From the NCBI RefSeq assembly GCF_026000775.1, contig NZ_AP026830.1, forward strand, positions 2,255,056-2,319,055: a stretch of DNA of 64,000 nt, given 5' to 3'. This document shows positions 9,238-18,169 of the stretch, piece after piece; position 1 is the first letter of the stretch, and each line of letters opens with the position of its first letter. The notes beneath the pieces were generated by a model. It did no database searches, had not been told where the DNA came from, and saw only the letters and a list, made by a program, of their open reading frames with translations. A program made the position numbers and the translations under genes. The stretch is from Vulcanisaeta souniana JCM 11219 (lineage in GTDB: Archaea; Thermoproteota; Thermoprotei; Thermoproteales; Thermocladiaceae).

Positions 9238-9635
9238 GGATCAAGCAGGGTGCTGTTGAATTGCTCGATTATTGAGTAGACAATCCAAGCCATCTCTATG
9301 GACCATAGGAAGTAGATCAGCGGCGTTATGTTTACGGTAACCCCATAGGCCGCGATCGTACCCGGTATTGAGAGGAATATTGCCGTTATTAACGTCGCCT
9401 CACCAAGGATAACCGGGTAAACAAGCACGTGACCCGCCAGTAAACCGCGTAGGAATGCCAGCAGTATGAAGATTACGATCAACGTAATGTACCCAGTGAT
9501 TATTGCCGTGAATTGGATGGGTAGGTGCGCCATGTATGAGCTGAGTAGTGAGTATAGTATTAGTATTAGGATTAGGAGTAGTACGTCGGTGGCCGCATTG
9601 ACGGCACCACTTATTAACCTATCCCTGACCCTCAT
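9234..9635 (-). CDS. Four-helix membrane protein, unknown
   Basis: 133 aa with four predicted membrane helices (about residues 15-35, 41-62, 70-95, 100-122) and short loops. The N-terminus is basic (MRVRDR), so it is probably cytoplasmic. No family recognised. It overlaps the upstream gene (9632-9967) by an ATGA-type junction and so is translated with it; the pair may be a small membrane complex. Confidence 0.6.
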   Translation of the reverse strand: MRVRDRLISGAVNAATDVLLLILILILYSLLSSYMAHLPIQFTAIITGYITLIVIFILLAFLRGLLAGHVLVYPVILGEATLITAIFLSIPGTIAAYGVTVNITPLIYFLWSIEMAWIVYSIIEQFNSTLLDP

Positions 9636-9967
9636 GATGGGGTCACCGTACTGGTGACATTGGCGATCCCAGGCATCGACACGGTTATGTTTATTGGTAG
9701 ATTAAGTGATGTTATGGGCATTATGATGCGTCCAAAACCGTAAGGCTCAACATAAACGCTCCTTGAGAGGCCTCTCTGTGTTATTGTTATTACTAATGGT
9801 AGTGGCAACGGATTATGCATCGTGAAGTTTAGGTAATACCCGATACCTGACTGATAAATACTGGCACTAACGTACCTGCTTAAATTACCCATCGTTAATG
9901 TTGAGATGCCGAGTACGATCAAGGTAATCACTAGCGAGAGTATTGCCAACGCAATTGCAACTCTCAC
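9632..9967 (-). CDS. Single-pass membrane protein with extracytoplasmic domain, unknown
   Basis: 111 aa. An N-terminal hydrophobic helix (about residues 3-25) acts as signal anchor. It is followed by a beta-rich, N-glycosylation-sequon-bearing domain (NFT, NIT, NVT) expected outside the cell. Its last bases overlap the start of the four-helix membrane gene, so the two are an operon. No function recognised. Confidence 0.6.
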   Translation of the reverse strand: MRVAIALAILSLVITLIVLGISTLTMGNLSRYVSASIYQSGIGYYLNFTMHNPLPLPLVITITQRGLSRSVYVEPYGFGRIIMPITSLNLPINITVSMPGIANVTSTVTPS

Positions 9968-10086
9968 AAAAATCGGTAATTTGATTGAGTAATAAGTCTT
10001 AACGCCTTGGTAATTTAGGAATACGTATGGATTAATTAAGTATTTACAGAAAAACTTATTTACTCCTTTGAGTCAATAAGGAAGAT

Positions 10087-10347
10087 ATGGGTAAAATAAA
10101 GACTAGTATCTACATCGATGAGGAATTATGGAGGGAGTTTAAGAGACATGCTGCGGAGCAGGGTTTAGACGTTAGCGAATTACTGGAGGAATTGATTAAA
10201 GAGGAATTGATGATTGAGCTTGATACGCTAATACCCGAGGAGACCAATCCTGAACTTGATTTCGAACCGATTAAGCCCAGGGAACCGGTGAGTGGTCTCG
10301 TGAGGGAGATGAGGGATGAAAGAGAGAATAGTTTATCTAGACAGTAG
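10087..10347 (+). CDS. VapB-like antitoxin, ribbon-helix-helix type
   Basis: 86 aa. The N-terminus KIKTSIYIDEELWREFKRHA fits a ribbon-helix-helix DNA-binding fold (strand then amphipathic helix), followed by the second helix DVSELLEELI. The acidic, proline-containing C-terminal half would wrap the toxin. The gene overlaps the PIN-domain toxin gene by 32 bp in another frame, the classic antitoxin-first layout. RHH antitoxins repress their own promoter, and a TATA-like stretch (CTTATTTA near 10057) lies upstream. Confidence 0.8.
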   Translation: MGKIKTSIYIDEELWREFKRHAAEQGLDVSELLEELIKEELMIELDTLIPEETNPELDFEPIKPREPVSGLVREMRDERENSLSRQ

Positions 10348-10771
10348 CGCCATAGTGAAGAGGTACATTTCTGAACCAGGCAGTGATTATGTAAAAACAC
10401 TTTACTTAAGCTCCTATACGGGTAGCGTAAAATTGGCATTCAATATATGGAACATAGGAGAGGTATTAGGGGTCCTTGATAGGGCAAGAATGAGGAAGTT
10501 CATAACTGATGATGAATATAAAACCGCTAAGCTACGATTCATAAGAGAAACCCTAAGGCTAGTTAAATTAGGTATCCTTATGGTTATGCCAATTAAGTTA
10601 TCGATACTAAGGAGCGCATGGACAATAATCGAGAATTACCATATTTATCAAGCTGATGCCATACAGGTGGCAACAGCAAGGTTTGTAGGTGCCAGTGAAG
10701 TTGTTACGGCTGATAAGAAATTGTATCAAGTGTTAATTAATGAGGAGTTGAATGCTAAATACATCGGTTAG
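10316..10771 (+). CDS. vapC: VapC-like toxin, PIN-domain ribonuclease
   Basis: 151 aa. PIN domains cleave RNA with Mg2+ held by acidic residues. Visible: the first Asp in YLDSSAIVKRY (residues 7-17), the mid-domain Glu in NIGEVLGV, and the conserved ADAIQVATA and VTADKKLY motifs near the C-terminus. Length is typical. The overlap with the antitoxin gene supports a functional pair. Archaeal VapC targets include tRNA and rRNA; none can be assigned here. Confidence 0.87.
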   Translation: MKERIVYLDSSAIVKRYISEPGSDYVKTLYLSSYTGSVKLAFNIWNIGEVLGVLDRARMRKFITDDEYKTAKLRFIRETLRLVKLGILMVMPIKLSILRSAWTIIENYHIYQADAIQVATARFVGASEVVTADKKLYQVLINEELNAKYIG

Positions 10772-10788
10772 GTAGGTAATTACTAGTA

Positions 10789-11031
10789 CTACAGTGCCTG
10801 TAGGCCCCTCGTTATGAGTATTGCCCCTGCCCAGGCGATTACGGCTATGAAGGCAACCTTATACGTGACCACCGCCAGTACGTAAAGCACGCTCTCCAGG
10901 GATGGCGGCTGTGGTATTGAGATACCCGTGAACAACTCTATGTATGCAAGTACGGAGGCCACCAGCAGTAGGGCTATTCCGATGCCGATCAATACGAGGC
11001 CAACCCTACGCTTCGTGGCGCTTGAAGACAT
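10789..11031 (-). CDS. Small two-helix membrane protein, unknown
   Basis: About 80 aa if it starts at the ATG at 11031 (MSSSATKRRVGL). The longer frame to 11085 would overlap archease and adds a basic, unlikely leader. Two membrane helices (about residues 12-34 and 50-78 of the short form) flank a short proline-rich loop. No family recognised. It lies immediately downstream of archease on the same strand. Confidence 0.55.
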   Translation of the reverse strand: MSSSATKRRVGLVLIGIGIALLLVASVLAYIELFTGISIPQPPSLESVLYVLAVVTYKVAFIAVIAWAGAILITRGLQAL

Positions 11032-11068
11032 ACAGTAATCAATGCGTAGCTCCTTTTTAATGCGTAAC

Positions 11069-11515
11069 CTAGATATCAACCACAAACGTGAGCCTCCAGT
11101 AACTATCGACCTTCCTAATCTCCATCATGTTGTAGGTCATTGCCTTGACTATTAGGCCCCTATAGCCATGCTTATCGATGTCGAAGTGTTCACCGCCAAC
11201 AGTGGCCTTAACCCTATATGGTCCATTACCCTCAATACTGACTTCCCTAAAGTAATCGCCATAGGCGAATTTCCTACCATCGAATAGGTAAATGAATTCA
11301 TCAATCCAATTAAACAATAACTGCTCAAGGTCCTCACCATCCACGTTAACCTCCACGAACTCCCTCGGCTCGACCCTATCAATGTAGTAGGTAAGGCCCG
11401 CGACACCCAGTGCGGCGTTTTTGAATGCATCCTCGAGTGTACAGCCGTAGGCTATCACGGTAATATCCGCCGTATGCTCCCCATACTCATACCTGGTGGG
11501 TAATTGACACTGCAT
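11069..11515 (-). CDS. Archease, RtcB tRNA-ligase cofactor
   Basis: Archease speeds guanylylation of the RNA ligase RtcB, which joins exons after tRNA intron removal; this fits a genome with interrupted tRNA genes. Motifs: [10 protein letters not shown] with the metal-binding His/Asp (near residue 8 of the short form), [26 protein letters not shown] and the C-terminal KAMTYN then LTFVVDI with the terminal Asp. ATG at 11515 gives the standard length of about 148 aa; ATG at 11545 would add ten residues not usual in the family. Confidence 0.93.
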   Translation of the reverse strand: MQCQLPTRYEYGEHTADITVIAYGCTLEDAFKNAALGVAGLTYYIDRVEPREFVEVNVDGEDLEQLLFNWIDEFIYLFDGRKFAYGDYFREVSIEGNGPYRVKATVGGEHFDIDKHGYRGLIVKAMTYNMMEIRKVDSYWRLTFVVDI

Positions 11516-11604
11516 CAAGATGCCACTGCCAAACCCCTTTAACAACCTTACGTGCTATTAATCATGACGTATTTAGGATCAACAAGTCATTAATGTACGT
11601 CATT

Positions 11605-12681
11605 TTAATCATCCATTCGTAAATACCTCTTAATTAGCTTATCGTAATCGACCTCCCTAAGTATTGGATCGGCAAGCCTATACTCACCCTCCCTAACCTT
11701 CACAACGAAGTTATAATTAATTAAGGCGTTCAATGCATTCAGAAGTTCTCTATCTCCGAATTCCCTACCAAGCCTTGCCATCACGGCGAACTTTATGTCC
11801 TTCCACCTATTCACGACTTTTAACACTGAAAGTATGGCTAGGTAAAGCGCCTTGTTAACCTTGTCCTCGAGGAAGTGCTCTATTTCATTAATCATTATCT
11901 TAACCCCCTCATTAATTGTCTCCCTCAACGCCTCATCAACGCCTAGGCTCCTAATGCCGTGATAATTACCAAATAATGTTAGCCAACCAACAACACCATC
12001 AAGCCTATCAACGACGATGTCAAAAGAGTTAAATTGAACGCCCGACTCCTTGAACCCTCTCCTAAGGAATTCTCTGGATAATTCGTCATTAAACGGCCTT
12101 AGTTTAACCTCGACAGGTGGTCTGCCATATAATGGGGACTCAGGGTTTGGCTTGAGCAGTGTCTTTACGAGACCTATGTAAGAGCCTGTGAATATGAATG
12201 AAACCCTAGGATTACTCATGAATACATTGCCGAGTATTCTCAGGAATTGACCACTAACCCTACTCAACTCCTGAACTTCGTCAAGCCCAATAACCGTATC
12301 CTCATCAATAGATAGTAAGAGCTCAAGCAGGCTATTAAATACCCTGGAACCCCTGCTCAGGGTTATTCCTGCTGAACCAACTATGAAGTTTAGAGATACA
12401 TTGAGCCTAAGTTTTAAACGTGACCTATTAATCTCATTAATTAGCATCATTAATAAATCCCTAAGCGTTGTAACACCCCTAGCATTAACATAGATAGCCC
12501 TAAATCCCTCCCTGGATAATTCATTTAACACAACTTTCATTAGGCTGGTTTTACCGATACCACGCTGACCGCCGATGATGACCCAATTACCAGCCCTAAC
12601 CTGTCTCTTAACATACTCAACCTCCTCATCCCTACCAAAGAGCTCACCCCTAGTCTCCTTTGGGTGCAAATCAAAAAGCAT
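11605..12681 (-). CDS. Archaeal STAND-type ATPase (Arch_ATPase family)
   Basis: 358 aa P-loop NTPase. Walker A is GGQRGIGKTS (about residues 36-45) and Walker B is VIGLDEVQEL (about 134-143); a sensor region with FIFTGSYIG follows. The C-terminal third is helical with a winged-helix-like end (LADPILREVDYDKLI). These lineage-expanded archaeal ATPases are often linked to mobile elements or to membrane/DNA tethering, but their roles are mostly unknown. A degraded paralogue lies at 18170-19210 with the same end motif. A TATA-like box (TTTATAA on the minus strand, about 12714-12720) precedes it. Confidence 0.85.
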   Translation of the reverse strand: MLFDLHPKETRGELFGRDEEVEYVKRQVRAGNWVIIGGQRGIGKTSLMKVVLNELSREGFRAIYVNARGVTTLRDLLMMLINEINRSRLKLRLNVSLNFIVGSAGITLSRGSRVFNSLLELLLSIDEDTVIGLDEVQELSRVSGQFLRILGNVFMSNPRVSFIFTGSYIGLVKTLLKPNPESPLYGRPPVEVKLRPFNDELSREFLRRGFKESGVQFNSFDIVVDRLDGVVGWLTLFGNYHGIRSLGVDEALRETINEGVKIMINEIEHFLEDKVNKALYLAILSVLKVVNRWKDIKFAVMARLGREFGDRELLNALNALINYNFVVKVREGEYRLADPILREVDYDKLIKRYLRMDD

Positions 12682-13022
12682 AGTAGACTCTGCAGTAACA
12701 GAAGACCCAGCAGTTATAAAGGTATCTCATGTAAATCATTAATTAATCCCCTGAATCGCGTCTCTAACCTATGAACAGTAATTAGGCTTACACAAACAGA
12801 GAAGACAAAACACGAAATCAAGAATGAATAGGGTGCCCGCAACCTTACGTGTTGTACCCGTGGGATTACTTTTTAAGTGAGCCAGAGATTCATTAATGTG
12901 CATCGTTGGGTTTACGCAATTGATACATAGATTAAGCTCTTCACTAGGGATATCAATTCATTTAGGTTATTGATCATTAATGCTGCAATACCCATATCAT
13001 ATTAACAACGTATGAATTACTA
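12682..13022. other. Gene-free AT-rich stretch
   Basis: 341 bp between the divergent ATPase and the small membrane gene. It holds the ATPase promoter at its left end. I see no open frame of convincing length, no tRNA, and no C/D-box motif pair in the rest. Confidence 0.5.
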
Positions 13023-13331
13023 ATGAACGTACTTAATACATACGTGGATTCATTAATTACTACCGTAGCCCCATACTCAGGGTCTATAATCAATAACGTG
13101 GTTTACTTCATAAACTCCATTACATACTTAGTAATCGCTGCCCTTGTTATAATCTTTCTTATAACGTCGACATTCATGGTTAATGGCATAGTGAGGAGTT
13201 TGAGGGATGACTTCAAGGCCATGATGAACATCTTTAGGTCGGATATGGAAATCATCATGTGTATTGCATTAATAATGCTCCTTATATCCCTATACTCACA
13301 TTGGGGATCTCAATTATTAGAATTTAATTAG
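13023..13331 (+). CDS. Small membrane protein, two TM helices, unknown
   Basis: 102 aa. Two strong hydrophobic segments (about residues 28-55 and 78-96) flank a charged loop VRSLRDDFKAMMNIF. No family recognised. It sits at the left edge of a decayed segment (13.4-14.8 kb) and may itself be a remnant or accessory gene. Confidence 0.5.
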   Translation: MNVLNTYVDSLITTVAPYSGSIINNVVYFINSITYLVIAALVIIFLITSTFMVNGIVRSLRDDFKAMMNIFRSDMEIIMCIALIMLLISLYSHWGSQLLEFN

Positions 13332-13423
13332 AATTTAAATGTGGCATTATTTATGACGAATCCCGAAAATCTTAAAGTCATGAAAGGATATAAATAAAAT
13401 GCTTTTGGTTGATGAAAATAACT

Positions 13424-14035
13424 ATGAGGGTTAATGATTATTTAAGGGTAATACAACCATTAGGTTTAAGGTTCATAACCCGTGAGTTGATTAGGAGGAT
13501 TTTGAAGATATCATACTATTATAAGGATCTAAGAATATTTACGGAGCAGGATTTTAAAGTACTAATGAAATATTAAGCGCTTAGGTTATGAATTATCCTC
13601 GTCTAATAATGATGCCTTGTTAAAGACCCCTTTTGGGATGCTCTATGCTCCTAAGATTTCACAGCTTTAATGTTTGAAGACTATGATAAGATGTACTCGC
13701 ACCTAGATGTAAAGGGTAAAGTATTGCTAGACGTAGGTGCATTTTTAGGTGAGACGGCGCTGTTTTTCATAAAGTTAAGGTTACTCGATATGGCTAGGGA
13801 GTTCAATAAGGTTTACAGTGAGGTGAGTAATTTTGTTGTTAAGCTTGATTGTGAGGACTGCGAACTTAGCGCCATAACTAGGGATTACAACGCCTCACTC
13901 AGTTTTGGAGTTTATGATTGAGTGGCGTTCAAAGGAAGTTGGACATATCAATTGATAGGGCATCAAGCATGCCTAAGGACTTTGATTGCATGGTTATTAA
14001 AAATAGGCTACTTCATTGCATACGTAAGTCATAAA
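13424..14035 (+). pseudogene. FkbM-type methyltransferase remnant
   Basis: Protein-like pieces of an FkbM-family SAM methyltransferase occur in successive frames. The first runs 13424-13576 (N-terminal helix, ends in TAA). A second frame follows (RLGYELSSSN then TPFGMLYAPKISQL). The third, 13670-13921, holds the SAM-binding motif GKVLLDVGAFLGETALFF. A short C-terminal piece (MPKDFDCMVIK) lies near 13970. At least three frame breaks and an internal loss downstream of the SAM motif mean no full-length enzyme can be made. Such enzymes usually decorate surface glycans. Confidence 0.75.
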
Positions 14036-14070
14036 TCTAATTAAGTGCTTATTATCTAATTCCAATAACA

Positions 14071-14690
14071 ATGGCTAAGAAAATCACGGTAATAACTAGG
14101 TATTTCTGGCCGGAGGGTGGTGGTGCTGAGCAGGCGACATACCTAGTCGTTAGGGATGTGTTATCACAGGTTGGTGATGTAACGGTTATTTCTGGAACCA
14201 GGAAACCAGCTGTTGTGAATGGTGTTAATTACGTACATTGGAACTCGCTTTCAAGGAGTAGTAAGTCTAGGGTGTTGCTTGAGTCCATGCTCAGGTTTGG
14301 GGACATTAAGAGGGTGATTATGGAGTCGGACATTGTTTACATACCGTCTAATGCGGTATTACCTCTGGCAATTCCTGTCAGGAGGGTTAACCCGAGCGCA
14401 GGATTATCCTTCACCTCCATGATTTCCAAGTAATTAATTATGAGGCTGCCGTTATAAACGGTAGAGGTGCAGGCCTTATTGGGCAGGTTAGGATTGAGAG
14501 GTTTGACGGTAGTTTAATTAGGGCGTTGAGCCTTGGCTATCTTAGTTGGCTAGGTCCATTATATGCCGTCGTGCTTGACTATGTATGATGAGGAAGTATC
14601 GAGGTTATGCTTATCTAAGGCTGGAGAGATAATTAGATGGCTGGGGGCATCATAAGGTCTTTATCGAATATTTCAAGTGATAAAAAGGGC
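14071..14690 (+). pseudogene. Glycosyltransferase family 4 remnant
   Basis: The intact-looking N-terminus MAKKITVITRYFWPEGGGAEQAT (read as two pieces, starting at 14071) is the typical acceptor-domain start of GT4 enzymes. The frame ends at 14433. The match continues in another frame from about 14411 (HLHDFQVINYEAAVI...) to the TGA at 14587, and again as LCLSKAGEIIRWLGAS near 14610-14658. The nucleotide-sugar-binding C-terminal half is not recoverable. Together with the FkbM remnant this marks a dead glycan-biosynthesis patch. Confidence 0.78.
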
Positions 14691-14835
14691 AAGTCTTGCC
14701 CCCTTTTAAGGATAGAAGGAGTTCAGAAACCCAAGGTATACTTTAAAGGGAGCAACCAGGTTAAGCATTATTACACCCTAGGTATTATTTGGGTCTAGAT
14801 GGTTTATAGGAATGGGTCTTTAGTGGGGAATGCAA

Positions 14836-16071
14836 TTATTTAATTATTAATTCATTAATCTCAACCGGGTATTTTGTGAGGAACTCAATGCCATCCTTCC
14901 TAACCAGTACTGTGTCTGAGTGCCTGAATCCACCGAGACCCGGCACATATATTCCCGGCTCCACTGAGAACACCATGCCAGGTAGGAACTTACCCTCATA
15001 ACCAATGTCAATGAATGGCCTCTCGTGACCCTCAATACCCAGTCCATGGCCAACATGGTGCCTAAGGTACTCATAAACACCTAACTCCTTAGCCTTCTCC
15101 CTAACTGCCTTATCAACCTCCTTGATATCGCCATAGGGCCTAATCAACATTAGGGCGGCCTCCCTAATCCTCATCATCTTCTCATAAAGATCCCTATGCG
15201 AGTCCCTGGCGTATTTCACAAATAGCGTCCTCTCAAGCTCCGCAGAGTAACCACCTATGTCTGGACCAGAGCCTATCCCAAGCACGTCACCCTCACTGAT
15301 CCTCCTATGGATCGAGATTATGTGTGGATATGCCGAGTATTCCCCAACCTGCCCCCTGAATCCAACGTCCAAGGGCTCCGGGTACTTAATGGTCATGTAA
15401 TCATCACCAAAGTACTCCTTCAACCTCCTACTCGCCTCCAGGCTCGCCTCGAAGGCTACCTCCCAGTCGTACTTACCCGGCCTTATGTAATTCATGGCAA
15501 TGTCGATGGCCTTCGCAGCCCACTCACCACTGATCCTGATTAGGTTGATTTCCTCCTCGTTCTTTGTTAATCTCATGTTCTCAATGACATCCCTGAAAGG
15601 CTTAACCTCAATCCCAGTTTTCTGAAGTAATTCCGAGAGAGTTGGTCCGTAGTATCCCCAGTATGAGGGAGCCCCTGCTGGGTTATCCATCCCAATGCTC
15701 TTGATCCCGTAATCACGGGCCAGCTCCATTACCCAATCCCTAATTAGTAGGATGACGTGTGGATCACCGGGGAAGTCAAAGTAGAAGTACCTCCTACCTA
15801 CAACGTGGCTGTTCATTACCCTTTCCATGAATTCAAGGCGGTCCTTCTCAAGGAGCGGTGATATTAGGGTGATCTCGCCGTCCCTGGGTACTATGAGTAT
15901 GAAGGGTCTCTCAGTCGACAATATATAGAGGTTCGTTAGGTAGAATATGTTGGGCAGGTTAGTAATGTACACAGCATCCAACTCATTTCTATCCATGTAC
16001 TCCCTGAGGGCGTTAATACGGTGCCTCAACTCGCCCTCGGTAATCCTGGGAATCATCAAGAAATAACGCAA
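14836..16071 (-). CDS. M24-fold (Xaa-Pro peptidase/creatinase-like) protein lacking several metal ligands
   Basis: 411 aa with an N-terminal creatinase-type domain and a C-terminal pita-bread domain. The catalytic-region histidines are present: H342 in HHVGHGLG and H349 in EGHE, plus Glu371 in SVEPG. Aligned by motif spacing to metallo-aminopeptidases, the first metal Asp position is Gly267, the second is Glu278 (SAELERT instead of SDxTRT) and the last metal Glu is Ser385 (GFRHSD instead of RIED). A dinuclear metal centre is therefore doubtful. Metal-free M24 enzymes exist (creatinase) and some relatives act on non-peptide amides, so the Xaa-Pro peptidase label is uncertain. Confidence 0.8.
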   Translation of the reverse strand: MRYFLMIPRITEGELRHRINALREYMDRNELDAVYITNLPNIFYLTNLYILSTERPFILIVPRDGEITLISPLLEKDRLEFMERVMNSHVVGRRYFYFDFPGDPHVILLIRDWVMELARDYGIKSIGMDNPAGAPSYWGYYGPTLSELLQKTGIEVKPFRDVIENMRLTKNEEEINLIRISGEWAAKAIDIAMNYIRPGKYDWEVAFEASLEASRRLKEYFGDDYMTIKYPEPLDVGFRGQVGEYSAYPHIISIHRRISEGDVLGIGSGPDIGGYSAELERTLFVKYARDSHRDLYEKMMRIREAALMLIRPYGDIKEVDKAVREKAKELGVYEYLRHHVGHGLGIEGHERPFIDIGYEGKFLPGMVFSVEPGIYVPGLGGFRHSDTVLVRKDGIEFLTKYPVEINELIIK

Positions 16072-16184
16072 TAAAACCCATTATAAGTAATCCCCATCGT
16101 GATAATGGGTAGGTGATTGGCCGGGTAGCGCAGGGGGCTAATTGGCACTTGAAGAATTAAAAGGGGGGTAGTTAAGAATCTGCC

Positions 16185-16754
16185 GTGTGGGACACCAGGG
16201 ATTTCCTTAGGTATATGGGTGTTATTGCAGCCGTGACTGCCTGGCTCGTCATTGCAGTAAGCGTGAGTGTTAATCCATGGTTCATTTTCACGAAAAACGC
16301 CTTCAGCGACCTGGGCGGTCCCCATGCCGCTGACCCCTGGATCTACAACTATGGATTAATAACAGCATCGATCTTCATAGACCTATACTCAATAAACCTA
16401 CTCCTGCTATCCAGGAATAAGGTTGAGGACTTTGCCTCAGCCCTAGTATTCGTCTCAGGCCTATTCCTTGCACTGATAGGTATTTACCACGAGGGAACCC
16501 AGCCCCATGTATTCGTATCAACTTGGTTCTTCGCCCAGATGGATATGGCAATAATCACATGGGGCATTGGTTCGTTAATCGCTAGGGATAGGAGGTTAGG
16601 TCTGTTTTCATTGTTTCTCGGTATAATGGCACCCGTAATAGCGTTGATCATTCCATGGCCCTCAGCGGCCACCGTGGAGGCCTATGGAATTACCGTGATA
16701 GATTCCTGGGTAGCCATAATGACGTACCTAGATGCCAGGCACTTAATTAGGTAA
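16185..16754 (+). CDS. DUF998-like membrane protein
   Basis: 189 aa with six predicted membrane helices. The second-helix region KNAFSDLGG is the hallmark of the DUF998 family (F-S-D-L-G), and a later YHEGTQPH loop matches family position. The start is GTG at 16185. Family function is not known. Convergent with the YjjX-type gene, with a hairpin between them. Confidence 0.72.
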   Translation: MWDTRDFLRYMGVIAAVTAWLVIAVSVSVNPWFIFTKNAFSDLGGPHAADPWIYNYGLITASIFIDLYSINLLLLSRNKVEDFASALVFVSGLFLALIGIYHEGTQPHVFVSTWFFAQMDMAIITWGIGSLIARDRRLGLFSLFLGIMAPVIALIIPWPSAATVEAYGITVIDSWVAIMTYLDARHLIR

Positions 16755-16782
16755 GTCCATGCCAAGTCTTGGCTGGGTTAGC

Positions 16783-16801
16783 GGAGGTAAAGTTTGCCTC
16801 C
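16783..16801. terminator. Hairpin between convergent genes
   Basis: An 8-bp stem (GGAGGTAA pairing with TTGCCTCC, one T-G wobble) with a 3-nt loop lies between the stops at 16754 and 16819. A smaller 5-bp stem (GCCAA/TTGGC, 16761-16773) is just upstream. No long T run follows on either strand, so a terminator role is inferred from position. Confidence 0.35.
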
Positions 16802-16818
16802 ATTCTACCTGCCTAGGA

Positions 16819-17364
16819 TTATGAACCTCTAAATAATTCCGTATTCCACGGCATCCTGGGTATCAATGCCATGTATACGGCCTCTGTATTAAGCACGACC
16901 CTATCTATGAACCTCCTCGTTAGCGCACCAACCAATCCATACCTCCTACCCAGGTTGGGTTCGCCATAATACCCACTAACGACATTATTCAACTCGATTC
17001 CCTGTAATACTTTGTTCATGAACCTTTTAGGTACCATAAACCCAGGGCTCATGCCCAGGGTTATTTCACCGTCACTATCGATTATTGAAGCGATGGTCAC
17101 ATCAATGCCCTCATTAAAGCCTTCAATCCTAAGTATTCCAGCCTCAATGCCAACACCGAAGTCGGCGCTCTGCACCATGTTGATCGCATACCTAGCCCTC
17201 TTGACGGCCCCGTTAATGATTTCACTAAGACCAATGGGTTCAGGGGATAAATCATTGGGTGGCTCAACTGAAATTACATTAACCCTGAAACCAGCAAGCC
17301 TAAACGCTAATTCCGTGCCCCTTACCTTATTCGGGTTTCTGGAACCAAGGGCTACGGGTATCAC
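16819..17364 (-). CDS. Inosine/xanthosine triphosphatase (YjjX/DUF84)
   Basis: 181 aa house-cleaning NTPase that removes ITP and XTP. Family motifs: ALGSRNPNKVRGTELAF at the N-terminus (nucleotide-binding SxNPxK), GAVKRARYAI, VGIEAGI with the metal-binding Glu (about 71-77), and the C-terminal GLVGALTRRFIDR. TATAA on the minus strand at 17388-17393 is 24-29 bp from the ATG, implying a leaderless mRNA. Confidence 0.9.
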   Translation of the reverse strand: MIPVALGSRNPNKVRGTELAFRLAGFRVNVISVEPPNDLSPEPIGLSEIINGAVKRARYAINMVQSADFGVGIEAGILRIEGFNEGIDVTIASIIDSDGEITLGMSPGFMVPKRFMNKVLQGIELNNVVSGYYGEPNLGRRYGLVGALTRRFIDRVVLNTEAVYMALIPRMPWNTELFRGS

Positions 17365-17401
17365 GGCAAGTAAAGCAAATCTAGGGGTTATAAGGGTTAT
17401 A

Positions 17402-17460
17402 ATCCGTGATGAGGTTTAGTCGCCTACCGAGCAAATGAAGAATGACTCCAATGCTGACCT
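17402..17460 (+). ncRNA. C/D-box guide sRNA candidate 1
   Basis: Motif order and spacing fit an archaeal C/D-box sRNA: C box GTGATGA (17406-17412), 14-nt guide (17413-17426), D' box CCGA (17427-17430), 4-nt spacer, C' box ATGAAGA (17435-17441), 12-nt guide (17442-17453), D box CTGA (17454-17457). Such RNAs direct fibrillarin to 2'-O-methylate rRNA or tRNA opposite the fifth base upstream of D or D'. No clear own TATA box is seen. The rest of the 300-bp gap (to 17664) shows nothing. Confidence 0.7.
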
Positions 17461-17664
17461 CCATCGTTTTAATGAGCAACCTCTTACGTAAGGTAAGGAT
17501 TAGGATGACGATAATGAAACCTAATACCCATTAGAGCACACGGTTACTAAAGGTCGATAGTAAAATCGCTTGCTACACCATAACGCGCCTTAATAATTCC
17601 ATGATTAATCCAGGATTTAATTAGAAACCTATTCCGCTCTTTATGATAGGGTACTTATTAATTC

Positions 17665-18126
17665 TCACTCAATATAGAGGGTAGTCCCTGAGTACTTAGC
17701 AGTCCTTAGTTGAGATACCCTTCTCGCAAGCTTTATGGTGGCCTCCACAGCCCTCCTTGCATACTCCTCAGCCCTCTCCAGCGCTTGCATCCTATTAGCT
17801 CCAGGACCGATTATTCCCATGCCGACGGGCTTGCCGTAGTCCACGGATAGATCCATCAACTTCCTAGCGGTTTGCTGAGCAACAACCTCATCATGCTTAG
17901 TCTCGCCCTGTATCACAGCACCTATGGCGGCAACGGCGTCAACATCATCCTTAGCTAAGAGCTCTTTAACGGCTATGGGCATGTCGTATGTACCCGGCAC
18001 CTTGGCCACGTAGGTGACCTCAGCACCGAGGAATCTGGCGTGCTCAAGGGCCTTTTGAAGCATTAAGTACGTAACGTCGTAGTTAAACTCCGCAACCACA
18101 ATCGCAAGCCTAACCCTATCCGCCAT
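17665..18126 (-). CDS. ribH: 6,7-dimethyl-8-ribityllumazine synthase
   Basis: 153 aa enzyme of riboflavin synthesis that condenses the 5-amino-6-ribitylaminouracil intermediate with dihydroxybutanone phosphate. Motifs: VAEFNYDVT (ring-stacking Phe near residue 13), [26 protein letters not shown] with the phosphate-binding GET and the catalytic His. Archaeal-type length; forms icosahedral or pentameric shells in relatives. No other riboflavin gene is nearby. Confidence 0.95.
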   Translation of the reverse strand: MADRVRLAIVVAEFNYDVTYLMLQKALEHARFLGAEVTYVAKVPGTYDMPIAVKELLAKDDVDAVAAIGAVIQGETKHDEVVAQQTARKLMDLSVDYGKPVGMGIIGPGANRMQALERAEEYARRAVEATIKLARRVSQLRTAKYSGTTLYIE

Positions 18127-18169
18127 ACACCATGTTTAAGACGAGTCTAAATTAAAGCTTAATCCCAAC

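Noticed and set aside
16115-16160. tRNA 5'-half-like sequence (CCGGGTAGCGCAGGGGG...), possibly a split tRNA half
   Set aside because: The D-stem does not close properly, there is no U33-anticodon loop in place and no matching 3' half was seen in the window.
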